Source: Kiritimatiellota bacterium
GTDB lineage: Bacteria; Verrucomicrobiota; Kiritimatiellia; RFP12; UBA1067
Direction of reading: 5' to 3'
Length of the DNA stretch: 15,825 bases
NCBI GenBank assembly: GCA_009777165.1
Contig: WRML01000014.1
Location: 1-15,825 of the forward strand
The stretch's first letter is position 1. Each line of letters begins with the position of its first letter. This document shows positions 6,149-13,534 of this stretch, piece by piece. A program made the position numbers and the translations under genes. Under the pieces are notes generated by a model that was not told where the DNA came from, made no database searches, and saw nothing but the letters and a program-made list of their open reading frames with translations.

Positions 6149-8287
6149 ATGAAACACGTCGTGTCTGTTTGGGCGGTGTGCATGGCGGTGCCGGCATTTG
6201 CGCTGGTGCCGACGGGGTTGATGTGTGGACTTCTGGCCAAGCCGGGGTGGGTGGCAGTGACGGATCCGTCGCCGCAGTTCTCATGGTGCTTCAAGGACGG
6301 GCGGCAGGGGGACTTCCAGACGGCGTACCAAGTCCAGGTTGCGACGTCCACCTCATCCATGCGCGCAGGGGCCCCCGACCTGTGGGACTCCGGGAAGGTC
6401 GTGTCGGGGCAGTCGCTCTTCATCCGTTATGAGGGCAAGCCGCTGCCGACGAACCAGTCCGTCTGCTGGCGTGTGCGCGTATGGGACAGCCGCGGGCGTG
6501 AGGGCGCGTGGTCGCAGAGTGTCTCGTTCCTGACGGCGCTCGAGCTGGACGGCGACATGCCGCTGCGTTACCCGCTGGCGCAGGCGACCGTCAAGCCCGT
6601 CGGCATCGTGACGAACGCGAAAGGCCATGCGCTGGTTGATTTCGGGAACGCGGCGTTCGGGTGGGTCGAGATCGTCCCGCAGCGAAATCAACCGTACATC
6701 GGGCCGTTCGACCTTCACATCGGGGAACAGGTGAAGGACGATTGCGTCGTCGCCGCGCCGGAGGGGGGCCACCGCTACGCGAAGGTCAGCGGCGCGCTCA
6801 CGCGCCTGGACGTTTACCGCGTGCCGTTCATTGCCGATCCGCGCAACACCTCCGTCGATTCGGCGGTGCTGCCGCCCGAGGTGGGCGTTGTCATGCCGTT
6901 CCGCTACGTGGAGGTGGAGGAGTGCCCGGTCCCGGTCTCCGCCGCCGCCTTCCGCCAGATTACGGTGTCCTACCCGTTCGATGACGAGGCGTCAGCGTTC
7001 GTCTGCGATGACCGCATCCTGGACCGCGTGTACGCCTTCAGCAAGTACAGCATCAAGGCGACGACGTTCGCGGGCGTTTACGTCAACGGCGACCGCGAGC
7101 GTATCCCCGACGCGCGCAACGCCTACATCAACCAGCTTTGCCACTACGCGCTGGATCGTGAGTTCACGCTGGCGCGGTACAGCCTCGAACACCTGATCGC
7201 GAATCCAACGTGGCTCACGGAGTCGCGGCAGCACGCAATCATGATGGCCTGGACCGACTGGATGTACACGGGCAACACGCAGGCCATCGCGCGGTGTTAT
7301 GCCGACCTCCGGGCCAACAAGGTGATGCTGGCCCACGCGCGCCCGAAGGACGGGCTGCTCGTGACGGGGGGGCCCGACGCCCCGCTCGACTCCGGCATCC
7401 GCGACATCGTTGACGCGCCCGAGTCGGAGCGCGACGGCTTCGACTTCAGGCCCGTCAACGCTGTCGTCAACGCATTCTTCTGCCTCAACGTGCGGCAGAT
7501 GGCGGATCTCGCGGAGGCCATCGGGCGGGATAACGACGCGCGACGATTCCGCGAACTGGCGGGGATTGTCGCCACCTCGTACAACAAGGTTTTCTATGAC
7601 GCGGCGAAAGGCCGGTATGTGGACGGCGAGGGGTCGGCGCATTCGTCGCTCCATGCGAATATGCTGCCGCTCGTGTTCGGGCTGGTGCCGGAGGCGGAAC
7701 GGGCGAGCGTGGCGGTGTATGTACGGTCGCGCGGCATGGCGTGCAGCCCGTACGGGGCACAGTACCTGCTCGAGGCGCTCTTCGCGGCCGGCATGGATGA
7801 CGCCGCCATCGAACTCATGACCAGCACGGGCGAGCGGGGCTGGATGAACATGATGCGCGAGGGTTCCACAATCTCAACGGAGGCGTGGGGGGGGAGGGTG
7901 AAGCCCGACCACGACTGGAGCCACGCCTGGGGGGCTGTGCCCGCGAACATCATCCCGCGCTATGTGCTGGGTGTACGCCCGCTGACGGCAGGGTTCGGCA
8001 AGGCCCTCATCCGCCCGCAAGCGTCAACACGCGAGGTGCAGGGGGTGGTGCCGACCATCCGGGGGCCCGTCGCGGTCGGCGTGCGCCAACGGCAGGGCGA
8101 GTTCTACCGGCTGACGGTCGAAATCCCCGTGAACATGACTGCGCGGATTGAGATCCCCCCACTGCCCGTCCGCAACGGCGAGCTCACGCTCGACGGCAAG
8201 CGCGTACCAATCGTCTACGAGGATGGCTATCTGGTTTTCGACGACATCCCGTCCGGCCAACACACCGTGCAATGGCTGGGAAAATAA
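6149..8287 (+). CDS. GH78-family (alpha-L-rhamnosidase-like) glycoside hydrolase, secreted
   Basis: The protein of 712 residues has a signal peptide (MKHVVSVWAVCMAVPAFA). It then has a fibronectin-III-like N-terminal domain (AYQVQVAT, LWDSGKV, VCWRVRVWDS), a beta-rich segment and an (alpha/alpha)6 catalytic domain. The catalytic region has GDRERIP (Glu317, predicted general acid) and STEAWGG (Glu578, predicted general base). Both lie at about the spacing known for GH78. HDWSHAWGA and YVLGVRPLTAGF follow, then a C-terminal beta domain. It should release terminal alpha-L-rhamnose or a related sugar from glycans or glycosides in the periplasm. Compared with the usual RERIPYEAD motif of this subgroup as I remember it, the sequence reads RERIPDARN. 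At about 712 residues it is shorter than many GH78 enzymes. The ATG at 6149 lies 8 nt after GAGGG; the ATG at 6143 is too close to it. Confidence 0.85.
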   Translation: MKHVVSVWAVCMAVPAFALVPTGLMCGLLAKPGWVAVTDPSPQFSWCFKDGRQGDFQTAYQVQVATSTSSMRAGAPDLWDSGKVVSGQSLFIRYEGKPLPTNQSVCWRVRVWDSRGREGAWSQSVSFLTALELDGDMPLRYPLAQATVKPVGIVTNAKGHALVDFGNAAFGWVEIVPQRNQPYIGPFDLHIGEQVKDDCVVAAPEGGHRYAKVSGALTRLDVYRVPFIADPRNTSVDSAVLPPEVGVVMPFRYVEVEECPVPVSAAAFRQITVSYPFDDEASAFVCDDRILDRVYAFSKYSIKATTFAGVYVNGDRERIPDARNAYINQLCHYALDREFTLARYSLEHLIANPTWLTESRQHAIMMAWTDWMYTGNTQAIARCYADLRANKVMLAHARPKDGLLVTGGPDAPLDSGIRDIVDAPESERDGFDFRPVNAVVNAFFCLNVRQMADLAEAIGRDNDARRFRELAGIVATSYNKVFYDAAKGRYVDGEGSAHSSLHANMLPLVFGLVPEAERASVAVYVRSRGMACSPYGAQYLLEALFAAGMDDAAIELMTSTGERGWMNMMREGSTISTEAWGGRVKPDHDWSHAWGAVPANIIPRYVLGVRPLTAGFGKALIRPQASTREVQGVVPTIRGPVAVGVRQRQGEFYRLTVEIPVNMTARIEIPPLPVRNGELTLDGKRVPIVYEDGYLVFDDIPSGQHTVQWLGK

Positions 8288-8321
8288 TGATGTTCGTTCA
8301 CACAGAGGTGGGGATGTAATC

Positions 8322-8723
8322 ATGCGTATCGGCTGGACCTCCCCACCTCCCCTCCGGGTCATCCTCCAGACGTTACGGACCCTCCTCGTGTGCGGCCTTG
8401 GCGTTTGTGTTTTGCATGGGCTGGGGGTACAGGTCTGCCTGTTGAAAAGGTTGACAGGGGTCCCCTGCTTCTTATGCGGCAGCACGCGCGCGGCACTGGC
8501 CTTGCTGAGGGGGGGGGTGCCGGACGCGCTCCGGATGCAACCGCTCATGACAATCCTCATGTTACTGGCGGTGCCCCTGGGGGGGGGGTATGTGGTTTCC
8601 GCTCTTTTTCTCCGACGCGTCCCGAGCGTCAGGCTCACACGCCTGGAAGTACACGTCGCCATCGTGCTTGCCGTATTGCTCCTCCTCCTCAACTGGCTCT
8701 GGCTCCTCCGCCATCGTATGTGA
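8322..8723 (+). CDS. DUF2752 small membrane protein
   Basis: A 133-residue protein with about three membrane segments (roughly residues 12-40, 74-97 and 110-129). The signature PCFLCGSTRA at 48-57 is the C-x2-C-G-x-T-R motif of DUF2752, followed by a LLRGGVPDALRMQPL segment that also fits. The family function is unknown. The ATG at 8322 is chosen because the frame upstream overlaps the GH78 gene out of phase and looks non-coding. A GAGGTG lies 11 nt upstream, a rather long spacing. The gene follows GH78 by 34 bp and is probably in the same transcript. It contains a G9 and a G10 tract. Confidence 0.82.
   Translation: MRIGWTSPPPLRVILQTLRTLLVCGLGVCVLHGLGVQVCLLKRLTGVPCFLCGSTRAALALLRGGVPDALRMQPLMTILMLLAVPLGGGYVVSALFLRRVPSVRLTRLEVHVAIVLAVLLLLLNWLWLLRHRM
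8509..8588 (+). repeat. Two poly-G tracts (G9 and G10) inside the DUF2752 gene
   Basis: Nine G lie at 8509-8517 and ten G at 8579-8588, both encoding Gly with GGG codons. Loss or gain of one G would truncate or alter this short membrane protein. Similar tracts occur elsewhere in the window, so they may reflect general codon use rather than a switch. Confidence 0.7.
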
Positions 8724-8736
8724 GAATTGTCGGGTG

Positions 8737-8763
8737 AAAAAAACGAACGACCGGGACTTGTTC
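8737..8763 (-). terminator. Weak candidate terminator of the oxidoreductase gene
   Basis: Read on the minus strand, GAAC (8763-8760) can pair with GTTC (8748-8745), followed by a T7 run at 8743-8737. The stem is only 4 bp and overlaps the stop codon. It lies in the short convergent gap with the DUF2752 gene. Confidence 0.25.
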
Positions 8764-10132
8764 AGGCGCGGAAATCATCGGGCTTGAAGGTGATGGTCTG
8801 GCGTTTGGTGACGGACTCATTCGCTGCGAGGACCGCGACGTTCGTCCGGTACGCCACGTCCGCCGGACAGGTCAGCAGGTCGGGCCTGTTGAGGCGGATC
8901 GCGTCAAAGAAGTTTTCCAGGTGTGGCTGGTGCGCGGGCTTGGTCAGGCCAACCGGCAATAAATAGGATACCCACATTTCGGAAGGGTCAAGACGGCACA
9001 TCATATCGTCATAAGGCATCTCGGGTGACCATTTCTGGGCTGGCGGTTTCTTGGGGAGTTCGCGAAGCAGACCTTGACTGACAAGTTTATTCCATCGAGG
9101 AAGGAGGTCGGGACGACCAGAGTAAGGCGCACGTTCCACCGAATCACCCAACACTGAAACTTCGGAGATCTGTAACGTCCCGTCTTCCCCCATGAACCGC
9201 TCGTAAAAACTGCCAGAGCTTGTGGTCGTCAGCACCTGGTAAAGGCCGCGGCTGGTCTTGCCGTCCTTGACCCTGAACTCGAACGAGGCGGTCACGTTGT
9301 CGTTCATCTGGCGCCCGTAAAATTCATTGCCGCCGACGGCGGTCACGGAGACCGGATCGCTGTCCCACGCCCAGAGGAAGAGGTCCACCTGATGCGAGCC
9401 CAAGTCCAGCATGGGGCCCCCGCCGTACTTGGCGAACCAGCGCCAGTTGAGCAGTTGCTCCATGTTCTCGTAGCCATACCGTTCGAGCGTCTCTGCCGGG
9501 ACGAACATACGCTCGCGCACAGTCAAGAAAGGCGCGACGGCGCGATGCCACTGGGCGTAGGCGTGAGGGACGCTGCCCAGCATCTTCGCCTCGCGAAGCA
9601 CGCGGTTGATGGCATGGGTGTAACGCGGGTTGGAGCGACGCTGGTGACCGATCTGCAGGAGCTTGCCCGTCTCGCGCTGGGTTTGCACCATGGACTTGGC
9701 GTCCTCAATCCGGTTGGACATCGGTTTCTCGCAATAGACGTGTTTGCCCGCACGCAGACAGGCGTTGGCGTGTTCCGCGTGCATCCAGTCCGGCGTGGCG
9801 ATGATCACCGCGTCAATGTTCTTGTCCTCCTTCTCCAGCATCTCGCGGTAATCTACATAGTAAGTGATATCATGCTTCATACCCCTGAAGAAAGATTTCA
9901 TCCTGTCCTGATTGAATCTCCAGATGTCGCAGATTGCACGGAAGCGGATGCCCGGGATCCTTGTCGCGGCTTCGGACAGGACTGAACCTTGCGCCCCGCA
10001 GCCGATGAGGGCGACATTGATGGGGTCAACATCTAGGGCAAGGGGATTATCCTGACTCAGGATTTTGAACGTCGGCAACACCGCCATGGCGGTGGCCGCG
10101 CCCTTGATGAAATCACGTCGGTTCGTGTTCAT
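8762..10132 (-). CDS. Gfo/Idh/MocA-family oxidoreductase, Tat-secreted
   Basis: This 456-residue protein has a twin-arginine leader (NRRDFIKGAAT, Arg5-Arg6) followed by a hydrophobic stretch. The Rossmann fold shows GCGAQG at 44-49, IATPDWMH at 111-118 and CEKP at 134-137. The C-terminal domain has GGGPMLDLGSHQVDL around 237-251, with a conserved His247. This fits the Tat-exported Gfo/Idh/MocA enzymes common in PVC bacteria and Bacteroidetes. These use tightly bound NAD(P) and often act on sugars or cyclitols, with the substrate unknown here. The segment around residues 310-395 is AT-richer and looks like a family-specific insertion. The ATG at 10132 is preferred over a GTG 21 bp earlier, because AAGGAG lies 7 nt upstream of the ATG. 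The gene is 33 bp downstream of argD and may be co-transcribed, with no obvious functional link to arginine synthesis. Confidence 0.9.
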   Translation of the reverse strand: MNTNRRDFIKGAATAMAVLPTFKILSQDNPLALDVDPINVALIGCGAQGSVLSEAATRIPGIRFRAICDIWRFNQDRMKSFFRGMKHDITYYVDYREMLEKEDKNIDAVIIATPDWMHAEHANACLRAGKHVYCEKPMSNRIEDAKSMVQTQRETGKLLQIGHQRRSNPRYTHAINRVLREAKMLGSVPHAYAQWHRAVAPFLTVRERMFVPAETLERYGYENMEQLLNWRWFAKYGGGPMLDLGSHQVDLFLWAWDSDPVSVTAVGGNEFYGRQMNDNVTASFEFRVKDGKTSRGLYQVLTTTSSGSFYERFMGEDGTLQISEVSVLGDSVERAPYSGRPDLLPRWNKLVSQGLLRELPKKPPAQKWSPEMPYDDMMCRLDPSEMWVSYLLPVGLTKPAHQPHLENFFDAIRLNRPDLLTCPADVAYRTNVAVLAANESVTKRQTITFKPDDFRA

Positions 10133-10139
10133 CGCGGTT

Positions 10140-10145
10140 CTCCTT
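10140..10145 (-). promoter_or_regulatory. Ribosome binding site deciding the oxidoreductase start
   Basis: AAGGAG on the minus strand lies 7 nt before the ATG at 10132. It lies inside the reading frame that an upstream GTG (10153) would open, so that longer start is unlikely. Confidence 0.8.
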
Positions 10146-10165
10146 TTTGTCACGTTTACGACGAC

Positions 10166-11419
10166 TCAAATCAAGGAATCGTGTCCGCCTGATTCGTCCG
10201 CCAGTGACGCTTCGCTGTCCTCACCCTCGTCTTCACCGTAGATTTCGGCGATCGCGTCGCCGACCATTTCGAGTGCCTCTTCGATGTCAGGTTCTTTCAC
10301 GTTAAGCGGCGGCAGGAAGCGCACCACGTGCTCACCCGCGGTGCAGCAGAGCAGCCCCATCTCGCGGCAGACGTCAACGATCTCCTTGGCGCTCCCTTCC
10401 ACGACCATCCCGACCATCAGCCCCTTGCCGCGGATGTCGAGGATCTGGTCATGTTTGTCAATGAACATCCTGAGGCCTTCGGCCAGTAGCTCGCCCATGT
10501 GCTCCGCGTGATTGAGCAGACCCTCCTCCTCGATCACGTCTATCACCGCCATGGCCGCCGCGCAAACGACCGGGTTACCGCCAAACGTCGAGGCGTGCAT
10601 CCCTGGCTTGAACACGGCCGACAGCTCGGGCGTGGCGACCAGCGCCCCCATCGGGATACCGTCCGCCAGCGCCTTCGCCAGCGTGAACGCGTCAGGCTTG
10701 ACCGGGTAGTGTTGCCACCCGAACCACTTGCCCGTGCGTCCCATGCCGCACTGTACCTCATCGAACAGCAAGAGCAACCCTTTCTCGTCGCACAGCTTGC
10801 GCAGACCGACCACGAACTCCTCCGTCGCCGGCAACACGCCGCCCTCGCCCTGCACCGCCTCCAGCATCACCGCGACCGTCTGTTCACCCACCGCCGCCGC
10901 GACCGACTCCAGGTTGTTGAACTCGGCATACGCGAACCCGATGGGCAGCGGCTCGAACCCTTTCTGGATCTTGGACTGCCCGGTGGCGGTGAGCGTCGCG
11001 AGCGTGCGCCCGTGGAACGAGTTCTGCATCGTGATGATCTCGTACTTGCCCTTCTCATGGCCCCAGGCGCGCGCGAGCTTAATCATCGCTTCGTTCGCCT
11101 CCGCCCCGGAGTTGCAGAAGAAACACTTGCCCCCCAGCGACAGCCTCGAGAGCCGCTGGGCGAGCAGCGCCTGCCCCGGCGTATAGAAGAGGTTGGACAC
11201 ATGGCCCAACGCCGCCACCTGTTTCTGAATCGCCTCCACCACCTTGGGGTGGCAATGCCCTACATTATGGACCGCCAATCCGGCCGTGAAGTCCATGAAC
11301 ACATTCCGTTCCGGGTTATGCACCCGGCACCCTTTCCCACTCACCAACGTCGCCGTCGGCGAATAGGTCTGCATCACATACTGGTCAAAGATCGCGGCAA
11401 TACCTTCACTCTTAGTCAT
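10166..11419 (-). CDS. argD: Acetylornithine aminotransferase (ArgD)
   Basis: This 417-residue class III aminotransferase uses PLP. It should convert N-acetylglutamate semialdehyde plus glutamate to N-acetylornithine plus 2-oxoglutarate. Motifs seen are DFTAGLAVHNVGHCHP (43-58), FFCNSGAEANE (100-110, PLP phosphate site), FHGRTLA (135-141), FDEVQCGMGRTG (219-230, Asp220) and TLAKALADG with the predicted Schiff-base Lys249. STFGGNPV follows later. The C-terminus carries about 25 extra acidic residues (from GEDEGEDSEASLADE) beyond the usual family end. The ATG at 11419 is preceded by GGAG at a 10-nt distance and overlaps the end of argB by 8 bp, which suggests translational coupling. The argB neighbour supports argD over other class III aminotransferases. 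A secondary role as succinyldiaminopimelate aminotransferase is possible. Confidence 0.93.
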   Translation of the reverse strand: MTKSEGIAAIFDQYVMQTYSPTATLVSGKGCRVHNPERNVFMDFTAGLAVHNVGHCHPKVVEAIQKQVAALGHVSNLFYTPGQALLAQRLSRLSLGGKCFFCNSGAEANEAMIKLARAWGHEKGKYEIITMQNSFHGRTLATLTATGQSKIQKGFEPLPIGFAYAEFNNLESVAAAVGEQTVAVMLEAVQGEGGVLPATEEFVVGLRKLCDEKGLLLLFDEVQCGMGRTGKWFGWQHYPVKPDAFTLAKALADGIPMGALVATPELSAVFKPGMHASTFGGNPVVCAAAMAVIDVIEEEGLLNHAEHMGELLAEGLRMFIDKHDQILDIRGKGLMVGMVVEGSAKEIVDVCREMGLLCCTAGEHVVRFLPPLNVKEPDIEEALEMVGDAIAEIYGEDEGEDSEASLADESGGHDSLI

Positions 11420-12293
11420 CTGCAATAATCTCCGTTCCTACTCCTTGTTTCGTAAAAATCTCCAGCAGCAGCGAATGCGGCATCCGCCCGTCCACGAGGT
11501 GGACCTTGCCCACCCCGGCGCGAATCGCCCCCACGCAACTGTCCAGCTTCGGCAGCATCCCGCCGCCCACAATCCCGTCCGTCTTCAGCTTCTCCACGCT
11601 GCTCACGTGCAGCGTCGCCAACAGGCTCGACGGGTCATTCACATCCAGCAGCAGCCCCGGCACGTCCGAGATGAACGCCAGCTTGCGCACCCGCATCGCC
11701 TGCGCCAACGCCGCCGCCGCCGTGTCCGCGTTCACGTTGTACGCCCGGCCGTCCTCGCGCCCTGTCCCCAGCGGCGTCACGACCGGGACAATCCCCGCGT
11801 CCAGCATCTCTTGCACCGGACGCGTGTCCACCGACACCGGCTCCCCGACGAACCCCCAGTCCGCGGCCCCCCCCGTCGCGGGGTCCCGCCCGGTCTTCTT
11901 CTCCACCGTGAAAATCCAATCCCCGTGCAGGGGGCGCGCGTTCGCCCCGTGCCGCCGCAGGAGACGCACCACATTCGCGTTGACCTCCTGCTTGATGACC
12001 TGCTCGACGACCCGCATCGCGTCCGCCGTCGTCACGCGCAGCCCCGCCACGAAGAGGGGGGGTATGCCCGCCCGCTCCATACCGCGCGAGATTGTCTTCC
12101 CCCCCCCATGCACCAGGACGGTCTTCATGCCCACCGCGCTCATCAGCGCGATATCCGTCAACAGGCTCTCCAAATTCTCCGGCACCTCCATCACGCTCCC
12201 GCCCACCTTCACGAGGACGACCGCCCCCTTGAAATCCTGGATGTACGGCAACGCCTCCACCAGCACCGACGCCTTCTCGATAAACTGCTTCAT
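11412..12293 (-). CDS. argB: Acetylglutamate kinase (ArgB)
   Basis: This 293-residue cytosolic kinase phosphorylates N-acetylglutamate with ATP, the second step of arginine synthesis. It has KVGGS (Lys29) and HGGGK (62-66). The RVTTADAMRVVE region (86-97) fits the substrate site. YNVNADTAA (185-193), ISDVPGLL (208-215) and GGGMLPKL (243-250, Lys249) also match. An N-terminal helix (IEKASVLVEALPYIQDF) precedes the first strand. This feature marks hexameric, arginine-inhibited kinases and is absent from the E. coli type, so feedback control by arginine is likely. The ATG at 12293 gives the family-typical N-terminus, with AAGG about 6 nt upstream; an adjacent ATG at 12296 is also possible. It is the first gene of an argB-argD unit. 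The upstream spacer holds the 9-bp repeat arrays. Confidence 0.94.
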   Translation of the reverse strand: MKQFIEKASVLVEALPYIQDFKGAVVLVKVGGSVMEVPENLESLLTDIALMSAVGMKTVLVHGGGKTISRGMERAGIPPLFVAGLRVTTADAMRVVEQVIKQEVNANVVRLLRRHGANARPLHGDWIFTVEKKTGRDPATGGAADWGFVGEPVSVDTRPVQEMLDAGIVPVVTPLGTGREDGRAYNVNADTAAAALAQAMRVRKLAFISDVPGLLLDVNDPSSLLATLHVSSVEKLKTDGIVGGGMLPKLDSCVGAIRAGVGKVHLVDGRMPHSLLLEIFTKQGVGTEIIADD

Positions 12294-12601
12294 CATGCCC
12301 CTTTCAGCCCCCCGGCAAGGCGGTATCCCCGAAACCGCCGCCACGCCCGTTGCGGATTGTGAGGGGACGCAGGAGACCTAGGGGACACAGGAGACCAAGG
12401 AACTGTATGCGCCCTCTGCAAGAGACCCCCCCCCTGCCCTGCGGTCAGCCTTTTTTGCGATGCCCTTTCGTCCCTTAGGTCTCCTAGGTCCCCTAAGTCC
12501 CTTGCGAGCCATGCTGGACTTTCAGCCCTCCGGACGGCGTTTCCCATTCGTTTGCGGCTCATACGTGACTGGGACACAACTGATGAGATTGTCGGCATGG
12601 G
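12294..12601. other. 308-bp gene-free spacer between the lipoprotein gene and argB
   Basis: I see no convincing gene here. Open frames on both strands are Pro/Arg-rich or encode short repeats produced by the 9-bp arrays. The spacer holds the facing repeat arrays (12360-12505), a C9 tract at 12426-12434 and a run of six T at 12451-12456. It must also hold the promoter for argB unless argB is read from the lipoprotein gene, but no clear sigma-70 element stands out. Confidence 0.7.
12360..12505. repeat. Two facing arrays of degenerate 9-bp repeats forming a long imperfect inverted repeat
   Basis: The right array (12470-12505) is four contiguous 9-bp units close to GTCYCYTAG. The left array (12360-12404) is about five units of the complementary form CTARGRGAC, contiguous and in phase. 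The left arm 12369-12403 can pair with the right arm 12470-12505 along nearly its whole length, with about six mismatches or gaps. The spacer between them is about 65 bp. In RNA this would be a long hairpin upstream of argB. It has no T-run at the base, so it does not look like a simple terminator. Confidence 0.8.
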
Positions 12602-13456
12602 CTAACGTCCCTCCTTCTCTTCCGCCGCCTCTTGCGCCGCCGCCTCTTCTCGCATCACCCTTTGCGTCGCCACCGCCTCCGCAGCTCTCTGAAGCATTTC
12701 TTGCTGTTTTTTTTCTGCCTCTTCTTTTCGCATCTGTTCTTGCTTTGGCTCCTGCCGTTTGACTTCCGCCTTCACATCATCCTCAATCGTTGCGGGCGCA
12801 AGGAAAACGGTCTTGTTGTCGAACGCCGCGCTGGACAAAAAGAATTGAACCCAGGCGTTGTCGTCCAGATTCCCTCTAAACCCGACAAGAACATCTTCTG
12901 CTTCAAACGTGAGGTTAGCAGGAAGAACATTGTAGGAGGAGGAAGGAAAAGTCCTGGGTGAAGAAGATTTCAGGAAGCTCCGTAGAAGCATACGAAAAGG
13001 GGGATTATCACCTCTTCTCTTTGGGTCATACAGATAAATGTCATCTGCCCATGCGACCTGTTCTTCAAGCGACTTCTGGGCAAGCGTTTTACAAAAAACC
13101 TCGCGCTTTACCTGAAGTTCGGCTTGTGCCTTTTTCTTCGCTTCCTCTGCGCGCTCGTAGCTTGCCTGTGCGTCATCAAACACCGAAGGCGATACCGGCA
13201 CAGACGACGGAACGAATTTCCATCCCTGCGCATTATTTATATCCCTCTGCAGAATCCTGCCCGTCTCCATCTCCATGACGTACACCGTCGTGGTGACAGG
13301 CGTATATGACTCGCCGCCACCGCCGCCTATGCTCGTCATCGCCATCTGATACCGCCCCGCCTCCGGCGCGGGTGCGCGGCACGACGCGAACAGCAACACC
13401 CCCCCTGCCGCCACCAGCCATCTGACGCTCCACCACTTCTTTCCTGTCATTTTCAT
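12602..13456 (-). CDS. Predicted lipoprotein with coiled-coil C-terminus, unknown function
   Basis: I do not recognise the family of this 284-residue protein. It has a positively charged start and a hydrophobic stretch ending LLFASC, so Cys26 is a likely lipidation site. Phe at -3 is not ideal for a lipobox. The mature part begins with RYQMAMTSIGGGGG, then a TTVYVMEMETGRIL strand pattern that suggests a small beta segment. A first charged helix covers about residues 97-122. A long Glu/Lys/Gln/Ala-rich helix at the C-terminus (about 227-284) is very likely a coiled coil. The central part of the gene is clearly AT-richer than its neighbours, which could reflect recent acquisition or relaxed constraint. 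The ATG at 13456 has a weak GAGAGAAG 8 nt upstream; ATG at 13450 is an alternative. A promoter with an overlapping dyad lies directly upstream. Confidence 0.72.
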   Translation of the reverse strand: MKMTGKKWWSVRWLVAAGGVLLFASCRAPAPEAGRYQMAMTSIGGGGGESYTPVTTTVYVMEMETGRILQRDINNAQGWKFVPSSVPVSPSVFDDAQASYERAEEAKKKAQAELQVKREVFCKTLAQKSLEEQVAWADDIYLYDPKRRGDNPPFRMLLRSFLKSSSPRTFPSSSYNVLPANLTFEAEDVLVGFRGNLDDNAWVQFFLSSAAFDNKTVFLAPATIEDDVKAEVKRQEPKQEQMRKEEAEKKQQEMLQRAAEAVATQRVMREEAAAQEAAEEKEGR

Positions 13457-13505
13457 GTCACACGCTTCTCTCGTTCGCTTTGATGTCCAAAAACAGACGC
13501 AAAAG

Positions 13506-13534
13506 ACTTTATCATATATGGGCTCAGGTGTAAA
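13506..13534 (-). promoter_or_regulatory. Candidate sigma-70 promoter of the lipoprotein gene
   Basis: On the minus strand TTTACA (13534-13529, five of six matches to TTGACA) and TAAAGT (13511-13506, four of six to TATAAT) are separated by 17 bp. Transcription would start near 13499, about 43 nt before the ATG. The surrounding sequence is AT-rich compared with the rest of the window. Confidence 0.45.

Noticed and set aside
8762..12293. Functional pathway linking the oxidoreductase to arginine synthesis
   Set aside because: The oxidoreductase carries a Tat leader and would act outside the cytoplasm, whereas ArgB and ArgD are cytosolic. Adjacency alone does not support a shared pathway, and ArgC-like features are absent.
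10499..12362. Long plus-strand frames opposite argD and argB
   Set aside because: They are His/Arg/Pro-rich mirror frames of two well-recognised genes and show no domain.
12360..12505. CRISPR array or clustered tandem repeat locus
   Set aside because: The units are 9 bp, contiguous, degenerate and lack unique spacers; no cas gene is near.
12558..12587. CTCAT/ATGAG inverted repeat in the argB upstream spacer
   Set aside because: Only 5 bp arms 20 bp apart, expected by chance in a window of this size.
12293..12598. Minus-strand ORF with a DLGDLGDLRD repeat
   Set aside because: The repeat is just the translation of the 9-bp arrays (9 bp is three codons). There is no ribosome site or domain, and it overlaps the argB start region.
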